Shown here: positions 1 to 7,380 of the stretch, piece after piece | Numbering within the stretch: the first letter of the stretch is position 1 | Layout: every line of letters starts with the position of its first letter | Assembly: GCF_009755605.1 (NCBI RefSeq) | Contig: NZ_WPNZ01000002.1 | Location: 110,184-174,183 of the forward strand | Reading direction: 5' to 3' | Source: Streptomyces typhae | GTDB taxonomy: Bacteria > Actinomycetota > Actinomycetes > Streptomycetales > Streptomycetaceae | Length of the DNA stretch: 64,000 nucleotides | Made by a program: the position numbers and the translations under genes | Notes under the pieces: model-generated | The model's input: the letters and a program-made list of their open reading frames with translations, nothing else | The model's database searches: none | Told to the model about the DNA's origin: nothing

Positions 1-182
1 GCGGAGACCGACAGGTTTCCTGGCCACACTGGACGTCTCAAAGGAGGCTTCCGGCCGAGAGGCAAAGCCGCCATCAACGGCGCGGGCGTGGGCCCCCGAC
101 CGGCCTACGCCAACAAGGCGCACCAAACTGTCGGTGTGCGTTCCTGGATGAGGCCCTTCTGGCACCACCGCAAGGAGAGACT

Positions 183-356
183 ATGGGCATCTTTGGCAGT
201 TTCAAGGACAACGTCAAGGACAAGGCCAAGGACGTCTCCGACGCCGCCGAAGAGGAGATCAACGAGAAGACTGGCGGCAAGTACGAGGACAAGGTCAACA
301 GCATCCAGGAACAGGTCGAGGACAAGTTGGGCATGGACCGCGATAAGCCCGAGTAG
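183..356 (+). CDS. Small antitoxin-like protein (MT0933/Rv0909 type)
   Basis: This 57-residue, highly charged protein starts at ATG 183 behind a clear AAGGAGAG ribosome site. It has the layout of MT0933-like antitoxins: a short hydrophobic N-terminus (MGIFGSFKDN), a Lys/Asp helix, then a conserved-looking block INEKTGGKYEDKV followed by a second helix ending EDKLG. Such proteins are annotated as putative antitoxins or CsbD-like stress proteins. No toxin gene is adjacent in the window, so the antitoxin role is family inference only. It is convergent with the phosphotransferase gene and is followed by a strong hairpin. Confidence 0.6.
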   Translation: MGIFGSFKDNVKDKAKDVSDAAEEEINEKTGGKYEDKVNSIQEQVEDKLGMDRDKPE

Positions 357-374
357 GAACAGGTATGAAAAGGG

Positions 375-413
375 CCCAGTCCGTCAGATGGGATTTCCAT
401 CTGACGGACTGGG
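375..413. terminator. Strong bidirectional hairpin between convergent genes
   Basis: There is a perfect 17-bp inverted repeat (375-391 with 397-413, five-base loop). It lies 19 bases after the antitoxin-like gene and contains the stop codon (384-386) and last codons of the convergent phosphotransferase gene. It lacks a T-tract, as is usual for Streptomyces terminators. Its position suggests termination from both sides. Confidence 0.65.
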
Positions 414-1232
414 CGAGATCGGAGCCTGGGTGGAACGCCTCCTCCTAGCGTTGATCCGGTACCTGAGCCATGACTGAGCTGCGTCTGCCATGTCTCCAAG
501 CCATCTGTCAGGAGAAGCTAGGGCGGCTTGGCGGTACATGCGCCATGTTGCTCTGGCGAAGGCGTCGATCGCCTCGGGTGCTGCCGATGCCCAGGCCGGA
601 CACTCGGCAGCCCAGGACTCCGCTTGGGCGGGAAGATGTCCGGCTGAGATGAGCTGCACCACGAGCAACGATGGATCGATGAACCCTGCCCCGTAGGTCG
701 GCCAGGACCAGTCGACGACCCATGTTCGATTCGGGGCGATCATGACGTTGCTGGGATTGATGTCTGTGTGCAGCAATACAGCACCGCGGAAGTGCTCCGC
801 TTCCGCGCCGGAGGCGAAGCTGTCCCAGCGCTCTTCGCTCCAGTCGCGGGCTGCTGCTGGAACGGGGATTTCTGTGATGCGGTTGAGAGCGTCGATGATC
901 ACAGGAAGGTCGGTCGAGCCCAAATCAAAGTTTGCTGATCGGCCTTCGACCGCTTCGAACCCGAGGATGACCCACCCTTCACTCTCTACGTCCCACAGCA
1001 GCCGGGGAGAGATCGACTGTACGGAAGGGTTGATTTCCTTCTCTCTGCGGATGGAATCCAGACGTCCACCGGGGTGGTTGAACATCGCCTTGACGAAGAA
1101 GCTCCCCTTCGCCGTCTCGATGATCGCAGCAAAGTCAGAGCTGAACCCTCTCCGAGGAATCAGCACATTATCGACTTTCCCTGTATGGGGCTCGATCAGT
1201 TCCCGGAAGTGCGGGTCTGGCAGATCATCCAC
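384..1232 (-). CDS. Kinase-fold phosphotransferase (aminoglycoside phosphotransferase family)
   Basis: This 282-residue protein has the catalytic signature of APH/choline-kinase-type phosphotransferases: HTDINPSNVMI (catalytic Asp, with Asn one turn later), followed about 12 residues on by VVDWSW, which supplies the metal-binding Asp. The N-terminal lobe (FFVKAMF) fits the ATP-binding Lys. GTG 1232 is the likely start, behind GGAGG at a good distance. The gene begins 21 bases after the radical SAM gene and is probably co-transcribed with it. The substrate cannot be read from the sequence; a small hydroxylated metabolite is as likely as an antibiotic. Confidence 0.75.
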   Translation of the reverse strand: MDDLPDPHFRELIEPHTGKVDNVLIPRRGFSSDFAAIIETAKGSFFVKAMFNHPGGRLDSIRREKEINPSVQSISPRLLWDVESEGWVILGFEAVEGRSANFDLGSTDLPVIIDALNRITEIPVPAAARDWSEERWDSFASGAEAEHFRGAVLLHTDINPSNVMIAPNRTWVVDWSWPTYGAGFIDPSLLVVQLISAGHLPAQAESWAAECPAWASAAPEAIDAFARATWRMYRQAALASPDRWLGDMADAAQSWLRYRINARRRRSTQAPISPSPSDGNPI

Positions 1233-1253
1233 GCCGATCCTCCGAGGTGCGGC

Positions 1254-2168
1254 CTAGTTTCTTGGCTGGCATTCACTTGGCGGCGTGCCGGGCCTGCATG
1301 AGGAGTTTGGCTCGCATCGTGGGTCACACGGATTTTTCGGGACACAGTCAGGGGTACATGCGCTTGCCTCGTTCCCGCGTGCACTACGGATGAGGGCCGT
1401 TGCCTCGTCCATCACGGGGCCGCTCAGGATAGAGGACAACGACCCCGCCCGTACGTTGCCGGCGGGCAGCCAGGTCGAGAACACGCACGGAGAGACTTCG
1501 CCGGTCGGGCTCACCGATGCCACTCCGACCCCACAGTGTCCGCAGAGTCCGGCAGGGTTCGGGTCTTGGCTGGACGGCGCACCGCGGCCGAACAGCCTGA
1601 CGTGGTCAACACCGATGTTCGTCACGCCCAGGGATTCGAGATCTTGGCGAGTCGCCTCGGTGTCCTTCGCGTCGTCCAGGCTGATGATTCCTACGCGCAG
1701 AGGTGTGCCCTGGGCGAGCGCCTTGGCGATGTTCTGCCGGGTACGTGCGTGGCTTCGGCGGCCAGTGATCGCGTTGTGTTCGGCGGCCAGGGCCGAGTAG
1801 TACGAGGTTGCCAGCGACATGCGGGCATGCCTCAACTGCTCCCACCACGCCTCCGTGACGTGAACGAGGTTGCTGTACACCTCCACGCCCATGCCCTTAC
1901 TCAGGGCGAAGTCAGCGAGGTCGATCCCATTGGGGTGCATCATCGGCTCGCCTCCGATGAGCTGCACATGAGGCACGCCCAACTCTGCGGCCTCTCCGAT
2001 CAGTCGGAACCAATCTTCGCGCTCCATCGCCCCGTGATCACCATCAGGACCGGATTCGTTGTAGCAGTGGACACAGGCCAATTGGCACTTGCGCGTGAGG
2101 TCGAGCCACAGCATCCGGGGTGGCTTCAAGGTCTCCGTCAGGGGCTTTTCTGCGGTAGGTGCAGACAT
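1254..2168 (-). CDS. Radical SAM protein with Cys-rich C-terminus (SPASM-like)
   Basis: The protein has about 304 residues. The CQLACVHC motif (CxxxCxxC) near residue 30 binds the SAM-cleaving [4Fe-4S] cluster, and LIGGEPMMHP matches the GGE motif that contacts SAM. The last 90 residues hold many more Cys (CGHCGVG, then CTPDC, NPCDPRC, SSC), suggesting one or two auxiliary clusters as in SPASM maturases. I chose ATG 2168 because AAGGGAG lies five bases upstream; a longer start at 2219 has no ribosome site. Neighbours are the phosphotransferase downstream and a NUDIX-fold gene upstream. It could be a peptide maturase or act on a small molecule. Confidence 0.85.
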   Translation of the reverse strand: MSAPTAEKPLTETLKPPRMLWLDLTRKCQLACVHCYNESGPDGDHGAMEREDWFRLIGEAAELGVPHVQLIGGEPMMHPNGIDLADFALSKGMGVEVYSNLVHVTEAWWEQLRHARMSLATSYYSALAAEHNAITGRRSHARTRQNIAKALAQGTPLRVGIISLDDAKDTEATRQDLESLGVTNIGVDHVRLFGRGAPSSQDPNPAGLCGHCGVGVASVSPTGEVSPCVFSTWLPAGNVRAGSLSSILSGPVMDEATALIRSARGNEASACTPDCVPKNPCDPRCEPNSSCRPGTPPSECQPRN

Positions 2169-2499
2169 GCTCACTCCCTTGGTTTGAGGTTGCCTCGTCT
2201 GTCCGTTCGGTGTCGGCACGGGAGCCTTGGGGCCCCGGCCGAAGAGTGAACCGGTCTCTCCGGCCGGGGCCGTGCTCGCTCCTGTCGTCCCGTAGAGCAG
2301 GTGCGAGCGGGAGGCCGGGCCGTTGTCATCGCTCCGGCGCTGTAGAGCGATCCCCCGCAGGCCGGGCGGGTCTCGTGCGTCCCGGCCCCGGACGCCTTAC
2401 CGCCTTGTGGGCACCATTCGGGGCCGGTTGCTGGCTCAGTGGCCTCTCGACAGGAAGAAGAGGCCTCGGGGGCTGAGCCGTACCGCGTCCGGCACATCG
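2169..2499. other. Intergenic stretch upstream of the radical SAM gene
   Basis: These roughly 330 bases hold no reading frame I trust. Apart from the hairpin at 2231-2271, I see a short repeated element (GTAGAGC at about 2292 and 2342). A long minus-strand frame crosses the stretch but lacks family features and is rich in Arg/Pro/Gly, as shadows are. Confidence 0.5.
2231..2271 (-). promoter_or_regulatory. Hairpin in the leader of the radical SAM gene
   Basis: A perfect 11-bp inverted repeat (2231-2241 with 2261-2271, loop 19 bases) lies about 60 bases upstream of the radical SAM start. It could be an attenuator, an RNA-stabilising stem or a protein-binding site. No known riboswitch consensus was recognised. 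Confidence 0.35.
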
Positions 2500-2706
2500 T
2501 CAAGCGGACGCGGGGTCTGTGGTCGGCCTGGTCAGTCCGGGGCCGTGGGCGCCGTTCGGGCCCGGCCGGACATGTACGTATGAATACCCCGGTATCCAGA
2601 ACCACAGATTGGCGTGCGTCATCGGAAGAGTGCACCTGGAGCACTGGCGTGTTTCGCTTTTCTTGTTGTCCCACCATCTCAATATCCACTTGACGAGGTT
2701 CCCCAC
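2500..2706 (-). CDS. Possible small Trp/Cys-rich protein
   Basis: This hypothetical 68-residue frame starts at GTG 2706 with GGAG nine bases upstream. The sequence is unusual: MGNLVKWILRWW, then a CSRC pair, then a Trp/Tyr/Pro segment (LWFWIPGYSY) and a Gly/Pro tail. About 70% of third positions are G or C, lower than typical but above chance. It sits on the same strand between the NUDIX and radical SAM genes. I do not recognise a family. It could be a small zinc-binding protein, a precursor peptide for the radical SAM enzyme, or not a gene. Confidence 0.35.
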   Translation of the reverse strand: MGNLVKWILRWWDNKKSETRQCSRCTLPMTHANLWFWIPGYSYVHVRPGPNGAHGPGLTRPTTDPASA

Positions 2707-2795
2707 CTGCGGACTGCTCCGTTGCTGTCGGGCTTTGCTACATGTGTCACTGGTTGCTGCTTATCGGAATCCGCCGCACTGGCTGTTGACCTCCA

Positions 2796-3296
2796 TCAGG
2801 AGATCGGTCTTTCCGCCCCGTCGACGCGAACATCGACGCGATGCCCGTGAAGCATGTATTGGATCGGGTTGCCTTGTTCGAGGATCAACAGTGACTGCCG
2901 GATGCGCCTGTACTGTTCGCGGAGGGTGTGCCCCGTGAGCTTTGAGCGTTCAGCCCACAGATGATCGATCTTGGCGTCGGTCATGTGGGGGTCGTTGAAG
3001 TTCACGGTGCCGCAGTAGAAGACGAAGTTGACGCTTTCCCACTCGTCGCCGTGGAGGTTCCCGGGGTAGACATCGATGACGAGGAGACGCGCGGGGGTTA
3101 CTTCGAGGCCCGTCAGGTCGCGGACTTTGCGCGTCATGGCCATGTGGGGCGGTTCGTTCTGCATGGCGCTGCCGCCCGGGAGGATCATCTCGTCTTCCCC
3201 GCGGGACTCCACCAGGAGCACGTCACCCGCGTCATTGAGGATGAGCGCAGAGGCTCCGATCTCGCGGCGTGGGGGCTCTTGCACGTCTTTGTGCAT
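2796..3296 (-). CDS. NUDIX-fold protein with degenerate catalytic box
   Basis: The 166-residue protein shows the NUDIX layout: strands ASALILNDAGDVLLVES, then GG and a helix with E, R and G at Nudix-box spacing. In the box GX5EX7REUXEEXGU, however, the helix reads RKVRDLTGL: the Glu after Arg is Lys, and the metal-binding EE pair is DL. It is therefore likely inactive as a classical pyrophosphohydrolase, or uses other ligands. ATG 3296 has AAGGAAG five bases upstream. It may be a binding protein or a modified hydrolase serving the radical SAM/kinase cluster. Confidence 0.7.
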   Translation of the reverse strand: MHKDVQEPPRREIGASALILNDAGDVLLVESRGEDEMILPGGSAMQNEPPHMAMTRKVRDLTGLEVTPARLLVIDVYPGNLHGDEWESVNFVFYCGTVNFNDPHMTDAKIDHLWAERSKLTGHTLREQYRRIRQSLLILEQGNPIQYMLHGHRVDVRVDGAERPIS

Positions 3297-3412
3297 CCGG
3301 CTTCCTTATGTGGTTGGTCAGGATTTGCGGGTTGTAAGGGGTTGACGGGCCCGGCTACCGCCGTCGATAACCGGAAGCCGGCCATTCCCGTCCGTGCGGG
3401 GGAAGTGGGGGC

Positions 3413-3431
3413 AGCCCCCGGCACGGGGGCT
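3413..3431 (-). terminator. Short GC hairpin at the 3' end of a small Cys-rich gene
   Basis: AGCCCCC (3413-3419) and GGGGGCT (3425-3431) can pair across a five-base loop, overlapping the TAG stop of the minus-strand gene ending at 3430. It is short and has no T-tract, so it may be a weak terminator. Confidence 0.35.
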
Positions 3432-3699
3432 ATTGAGGCGGGGAGGCGGCGGGCGTAGGTGCGCCGCAGGCCCCACACCGGCCGCCGCAGGTATCACTGC
3501 CGCGGAAGGGAGTTCCCCGGTCTTGTCGTTCCGGCACCATCACCGGCACCTCGTACCAGTCAGCTACAGGCGAGTGCTTGTACACACAGTCGGGGCACAC
3601 TGCTATAACCCCGTCTTCTGCGGAGCCAAGCACTATGTGACTCTCGGAGGAGTGCCCACAGATCATGGACACCTGTATGTGGTTCAGGGCTACGCTCAC
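3430..3699 (-). CDS. Small Cys-rich protein, possibly zinc-binding
   Basis: The 89-residue protein starts at GTG 3699, behind GGAGG at seven bases. The start overlaps the stop of the upstream 53-residue gene by GTGA, implying translational coupling. It contains ICGH, a CPDC pair in mid-protein and a C-terminal CGGRCGACG cluster, which together could bind one or two zinc ions. I do not recognise a named family. It is part of a run of very small same-strand genes ahead of the NUDIX gene. Confidence 0.6.
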   Translation of the reverse strand: MSVALNHIQVSMICGHSSESHIVLGSAEDGVIAVCPDCVYKHSPVADWYEVPVMVPERQDRGTPFRGSDTCGGRCGACGAPTPAASPPQ

Positions 3700-3857
3700 C
3701 GCGCCGCCTCCGACGGAACTCCTGTGACGCCCTCTGGGGCGTAATCGCGGTCGCAGTTCAGTTCTGAATACGCGACTGCTAATCGGCGCTGTATACGTCG
3801 CTTGTGCTCTGCTGCCTCGCTTGGGAGGCCGTCATGTCTCGCAACGCGGAGCGGCAT
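3696..3857 (-). CDS. Conserved-looking 53-residue hypothetical protein
   Basis: ATG 3857 gives a 53-residue basic/acidic protein with a helical centre (AAEHKRRIQRRLAVAYSEL) and the tail YAPEGVTGVP. Its stop overlaps the next gene's GTG as GTGA, the best evidence that it is translated. The ribosome site is weak (GAGAC). A longer frame exists upstream, but its extra residues look like non-coding read-through. The function is unknown. Confidence 0.5.
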   Translation of the reverse strand: MPLRVARHDGLPSEAAEHKRRIQRRLAVAYSELNCDRDYAPEGVTGVPSEAAR

Positions 3858-4042
3858 GGTTGTCTCGCGCGTGAGAAACGGCAAGAGCTGTGGGGCTTCT
3901 TTGCTGCTCGGGCTCTGCCATGGCCTCGCCCACCGGCTCCCTGCCAAGGGCGCCGCAGCGAAGTGTTGAGCGGAGTGCCGCCCTGGTGCTCGACGAGCGT
4001 TGGCCCGGAGCGCCACAAGGATGCGTCGGAGTAACGGCAGCT

Positions 4043-4249
4043 TCACCGGTCCCACTCCTCGATGAGGCTGGTTCGGTTCGAGGCGAGCCGTTCGAGCGGG
4101 ACGGCGGGCGACAGGTCTTCGGGCTTGGCGTCCCATTCCAGGCCGCCACGTAGCGGACGGAGTTGGATGTACGGGCCTTCGAAACTCATGACTTCTCCGA
4201 CGCGCTTGGCCTTGGAGTCGAATGCTGTCTCGTGCAACTCCGGGATCAC
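4043..4249 (-). CDS. Small hypothetical protein (68 residues) common in Streptomyces accessory regions
   Basis: GTG 4249 has GGGGAG seven bases upstream and overlaps the stop of the preceding gene by GTGA. The protein begins MIPELHETAFDSKAKRVGEV and continues with a beta-rich EGPYIQLRPLRGG segment, resembling short proteins I recall near XRE regulators in streptomycetes. No catalytic motif is visible. It probably belongs to the same transcript as the neighbouring 63-residue gene. Confidence 0.6.
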   Translation of the reverse strand: MIPELHETAFDSKAKRVGEVMSFEGPYIQLRPLRGGLEWDAKPEDLSPAVPLERLASNRTSLIEEWDR

Positions 4250-4437
4250 AGCAACTCCCCGAGCGCGTCAGCGACGCCCTTCAGGTCAGCGTGTGCGATG
4301 TCGACGAATCCGCCAGGCGGACGCCATGTCACCAACTCTTGAGGCCCGAGAGCGCGTACGCCACGGACGGGCACCGTCGCACCGTCAGTCTGCTCCACGC
4401 TCTGGCCAGCACCATTGACACGCGCTCCCGACTGCAT
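4246..4437 (-). CDS. Small hypothetical protein (63 residues), first gene of the minus-strand run
   Basis: ATG 4437 starts a 63-residue protein with a conserved-looking C-terminal half (LGPQELVTWRPPGGFVDIAH, then VADALGELL). The ribosome site is weak, so a slightly later GTG is possible. It is coupled to the next gene by a GTGA overlap. Its start faces the divergent XRE-TPR regulator, with about 160 bases of shared promoter region. The function is unknown. Confidence 0.5.
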   Translation of the reverse strand: MQSGARVNGAGQSVEQTDGATVPVRGVRALGPQELVTWRPPGGFVDIAHADLKGVADALGELL

Positions 4438-4595
4438 GTTGCCGTCCGCCTTAAGAGAGAGGTCTTCTGGGGCAACCAGTCAAGGAGGATCGGCAGTTGC
4501 GTGACAGGGGATTACTGGGGCAGCTCATCGCATGTGCCCGGTGTTTTTTACCTTCGAGCTGTCACTGAGCGCTCCCGGGCCGCTACCGTCAGACC
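4438..4595. promoter_or_regulatory. Divergent promoter region between small-gene run and XRE-TPR regulator
   Basis: This 158-base gap separates two divergent transcripts. On the plus side, TACCGT (4584-4589) lies seven bases before the GTG start and there is no ribosome site, which fits a leaderless transcript starting at the regulator's GTG. No obvious palindrome was found. Confidence 0.4.
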
Positions 4596-5840
4596 GTGTA
4601 CGCAAACGCCGCACTAGAGGCGCGCATGAGGGAACTCGGCATCGGCCAGGCCGAGTTGGCGAGGCTCGTCAACACCGAGCTGGAGAACCTGACGGGCTCG
4701 TTGGGTCGAGTCACAGACTCAGACGTCCGACGTTGGCTGAGGGCCCAAACCAGGTGGCCGCAGGACAGGATCAGGCTTTGCATCGAGCGGGTTCTACAAA
4801 CAGCCGCACCAGACCTAGGCTTCGTTGTAAGGAGCAAGCAGAAAGCTGGGCAACCGGAGGACGACGTGCACCGTCGTAGGTTTCTTACCGCTGCGGGCGG
4901 TACATCGCTGGCCATAGCCGCGCCCTCCAGCAAGCGGCTCGGCCTCAGTGACGTCGATCGGTTCCACACGGAGTACGTTCAGATCCTGGAAGATGACTGG
5001 CGCATTGGAGGCCTCCATGGGGTTGAGACTCACGCTACGGAATTAGCTCTTCGAATCCGCTCGTCACTGTCTCTGGGGGCCACATCAAGCGGCATCCGAA
5101 AGCGACTTCACCGTCTGGCCTCGAACGTGACTAGCTCGGCCGCGTTCGCTGCAATCGACGCAAAATCGCACAGGCGGGCCCGCACCCATCTTGAGAAAGC
5201 CGTTACGTTCGCTGGCCTGTCCGGAGACACCGAGACGCAGTACCACGTATGGAATCACCTAGCTATGACTGCGCGCCAGCGCGAAGACTTCGCAGAAGGA
5301 GCTTCCGCAGCAGACGTGATGAAATCTCTGGCGATTGCCCGGCGAGACCCCTTGTACGCCTCGTTGGCGCACATGCGCAATGCCCGATCCTTGGCGAGAA
5401 TGAACCACGCCAGCACTTGCATCCGCGCTCTCAGCGCCGCCGAGAAGTCCTTTAGCCGAGCCGCGGAAACAGCTCGCCCGGAGTGGATCTCCTTTTACGA
5501 CCAGAGTGAAGTTTACGGCCTTGGCGCGAGTGTCTGGTTCACCCTCGGCGATTACGATCGCGCGGAAGCTTTTTTCCACAAAACGCTGGGTTCAATCCGT
5601 CCCGAGATGATTCGAAACCGCGCTCTCTACACCACCCATCTGGCGCTCTCGCAGGCCCGTCAGGGCGAGTTGGAACTGGCCTGTTCCACGGGACTCAAGG
5701 CTTACAAGATGCTACCTAAAGGGTCTGGGTCGAAGCGCACCACTGACATGCTCGGAAAGGTGCGACGTGCGCTTCAGGAATCTGGGTCGAGGGCACCTGA
5801 GGTTACTGACTGGATCGAAAGGTCTCATCAATGGATCTGA
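4596..5840 (+). CDS. XRE-type HTH regulator with TPR-like C-terminal domain
   Basis: This 414-residue protein has an N-terminal helix-turn-helix (residues 5-60; GIGQAELARLV, then VTDSDVRRWLRAQ) followed by a long all-helical region with TPR-like pairs (for example ASVWFTLGDYDRAEAFFHKT and LALSQARQGELELA). This is the layout of Streptomyces regulators related to peptide- or ligand-sensing XRE-TPR proteins. An RRRFLTAAG segment at about residue 93 resembles a Tat motif but lies inside a cytoplasmic protein. The likely role is control of the divergent small-gene/radical SAM cluster, inferred from position. The GTG start appears leaderless. Confidence 0.75.
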   Translation: MYANAALEARMRELGIGQAELARLVNTELENLTGSLGRVTDSDVRRWLRAQTRWPQDRIRLCIERVLQTAAPDLGFVVRSKQKAGQPEDDVHRRRFLTAAGGTSLAIAAPSSKRLGLSDVDRFHTEYVQILEDDWRIGGLHGVETHATELALRIRSSLSLGATSSGIRKRLHRLASNVTSSAAFAAIDAKSHRRARTHLEKAVTFAGLSGDTETQYHVWNHLAMTARQREDFAEGASAADVMKSLAIARRDPLYASLAHMRNARSLARMNHASTCIRALSAAEKSFSRAAETARPEWISFYDQSEVYGLGASVWFTLGDYDRAEAFFHKTLGSIRPEMIRNRALYTTHLALSQARQGELELACSTGLKAYKMLPKGSGSKRTTDMLGKVRRALQESGSRAPEVTDWIERSHQWI

Positions 5841-6352
5841 AGCATTATGGCCCTGAAGACGCAAAGGACATAAGGGCTCTACTCCTCGACATCCACGACG
5901 ACGCATACGCGGAGGAGCATGATGAGTTCCACTCTCGCGAACGATTCGCGCAATTTGTGGATGCGTGGTCCGCGAAGCAGACTTGGGCATGTGTGATCGG
6001 CTTCGACAAGGGGGATCCTGTCGGATACGTGTACGGCGCCGCCTTTAGCCCTGGAGGATGGTGGCGCGGTGTCCAAGACCCTGAGTGGTTGACGCCCGAG
6101 ACCAGAGTTTTCGCCGTCTCCGAGCTGATGGTGGACCCGCGATGGAGGAAAACCGGAGCCGCAAGAGCACTCCATAACGCGCTTGTCGGTACTCAGAACG
6201 CCGACTACGCAACGCTCTTCGTCGACACTGCACACCCCCGCGTGATCGCCCTGTACGAAAGGTGGGGCTATGACAAGCTCAGCGAGTCGAAACCCTTCGT
6301 CGATGCTCCACTATATGCCGTCATGGCCAAGCAGCTCTCCGAACCTTCGTGA
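5831..6352 (+). CDS. GNAT-family N-acetyltransferase
   Basis: The 173-residue protein has a GNAT fold: a central SELMVDPRWRKTGAARAL segment (beta-4 and the acetyl-CoA pyrophosphate loop; the usual Q/R-x-x-G-x-G/A appears as RKTGAA) and a C-terminal YERWGYDKL motif. It overlaps the regulator stop by 10 bases, with GAAAGG eight bases before ATG 5831, so the two are co-expressed. The acceptor substrate is unknown. It may be a self-protection or modifying enzyme of the adjacent cluster. Confidence 0.8.
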   Translation: MDLKHYGPEDAKDIRALLLDIHDDAYAEEHDEFHSRERFAQFVDAWSAKQTWACVIGFDKGDPVGYVYGAAFSPGGWWRGVQDPEWLTPETRVFAVSELMVDPRWRKTGAARALHNALVGTQNADYATLFVDTAHPRVIALYERWGYDKLSESKPFVDAPLYAVMAKQLSEPS

Positions 6353-6360
6353 GGCTCCCG

Positions 6361-6552
6361 TCAGCCAGGCCTGAAGGCCGTTTCATCCCACCAGTAGTGG
6401 CGCCAATACCGGATGGGCCAACCGCCCTCGATGAAGGTCACACGCGCCTCTACAGACTCCCTGCCGTTCTTGTACGTCGGTCGTGAGTGCAGCTCGGCGT
6501 CATGCCACTGCCCTCCGATACGCACTTGAACGGGTACGGGGCTGACTGTCAT
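6361..6552 (-). CDS. Small hypothetical protein (63 residues), plasmid-type
   Basis: ATG 6552 overlaps the upstream stop as ATGA, indicating coupled translation. The 63-residue protein is rich in aromatic residues (GGQWHDAELHSRPTYKNGR, then GGWPIRYWRHYWW) and resembles small proteins of actinomycete integrative elements that I recall only loosely. It has no catalytic motif. It is convergent with the GNAT gene, with an eight-base gap. Confidence 0.5.
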   Translation of the reverse strand: MTVSPVPVQVRIGGQWHDAELHSRPTYKNGRESVEARVTFIEGGWPIRYWRHYWWDETAFRPG

Positions 6553-6914
6553 ACGGCGCAGCGAGACCGCCGGCTGTCTTTCGATGTCCGCCGACCGCAC
6601 GCGCCGTTCGTCGCCGTCGGAGGGCTCGGCCTCTGCTGGGCTCGTAGCGCGCGAGGAGAGGCGTCGGCGTCTTGGTCCCACCACACCCACAGTCGACGCC
6701 GTCCGTCGCTCAAGGCGGGCCACACGGCCGCGTGCAGGGCCCGGCGGCCATCTCGATACTCGCGCACCTCTGTGGCAACGGCGCGGCGCTCCTGGCCCTC
6801 TAGCCGGACGCTGAGAGTCCGGAACTCGTCCCGGTTCAGGACGGTCACGAGGGGCGGTGCGCCGTCCGCGTGCGTCCGCGGAGGCACCTCGACCGCATCT
6901 CGCTTCACACTCAC
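6549..6914 (-). CDS. Hypothetical protein (121 residues), plasmid-type
   Basis: I chose GTG 6914. TAGATT, a good -10 element, lies seven bases upstream and no ribosome site is present, suggesting a leaderless transcript. Residues 20-85 are beta-rich (LVTVLNRDEFRTLSVRL, then RRLWVWWDQDAD); the C-terminus is basic and low-complexity. It is coupled to the next small gene by ATGA. It could be a DNA- or RNA-binding accessory protein of a mobile element, but nothing proves this. Confidence 0.45.
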   Translation of the reverse strand: MSVKRDAVEVPPRTHADGAPPLVTVLNRDEFRTLSVRLEGQERRAVATEVREYRDGRRALHAAVWPALSDGRRRLWVWWDQDADASPRALRAQQRPSPPTATNGACGRRTSKDSRRSRCAV

Positions 6915-6924
6915 GCGTTCGAAT

Positions 6925-7263
6925 CTACCTGGGCAGTGAGCACAGCGAAGCCCCCCTCCTGGAGGAGAGGGCTTCGTCATGTCGAGCTACTAGCGTTTGT
7001 CGACTTTTCTGCCATACCGCCTGGTCGTCGAGCTTCAGTCGGGCCGACATGGCGCCCACCGGTACCTCGCCCGTCGCCCACGCCTCAAAGATCGCCTCAG
7101 CCAGCAGCCGGAAGGCTGCCCTGGTGGCGTCGGCAGCCGTGCAGCCCGCCCTGAGGGCGATCTCTAGGTCTGCGGCTAGCGCGCCTTTGGTGCGGACCGA
7201 AAGCATCGCAGGGACTTTGATCTCTGCTCGGGTCGGCCTAGGACGATCAGTAGCCGGGGTCAT
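6925..7263 (-). CDS. Hypothetical protein (112 residues), plasmid-type
   Basis: ATG 7263 has GGAGAGG upstream. The protein has an N-terminal basic arm (RPRPTRAEIKVP) and then helices (ADLEIALRAGCTAADATRAAFRLLAEAIFE, split here as two helices). Its C-terminal codons lie in an imperfect hairpin (about 6947-6977), and its TAG stop is part of the -10 element of the next gene. Proteins of this kind occur in actinomycete integrative elements; the function is unknown. Confidence 0.5.
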   Translation of the reverse strand: MTPATDRPRPTRAEIKVPAMLSVRTKGALAADLEIALRAGCTAADATRAAFRLLAEAIFEAWATGEVPVGAMSARLKLDDQAVWQKSRQTLVARHDEALSSRRGASLCSLPR

Positions 7264-7380
7264 CGAACCCTCTCCGCTGGCCCCTGCCGACCGCCACAGG
7301 ATCGCCACACAGCACCGAGAAGCAGGCAGTGACAGTCACAAAGAGTGAGTAGTCATCACGCGACGCGGCGCCGCGAGGAA

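Noticed and set aside
1..182. Possible end of an upstream gene or integrase
   Set aside because: No frame gives recognisable residues, and no stop-codon context supports a truncated gene.
4866..4920. Tat-like RRRFLTAAG motif in the XRE-TPR regulator
   Set aside because: It is internal, follows a DNA-binding HTH, and the protein has no other export feature.
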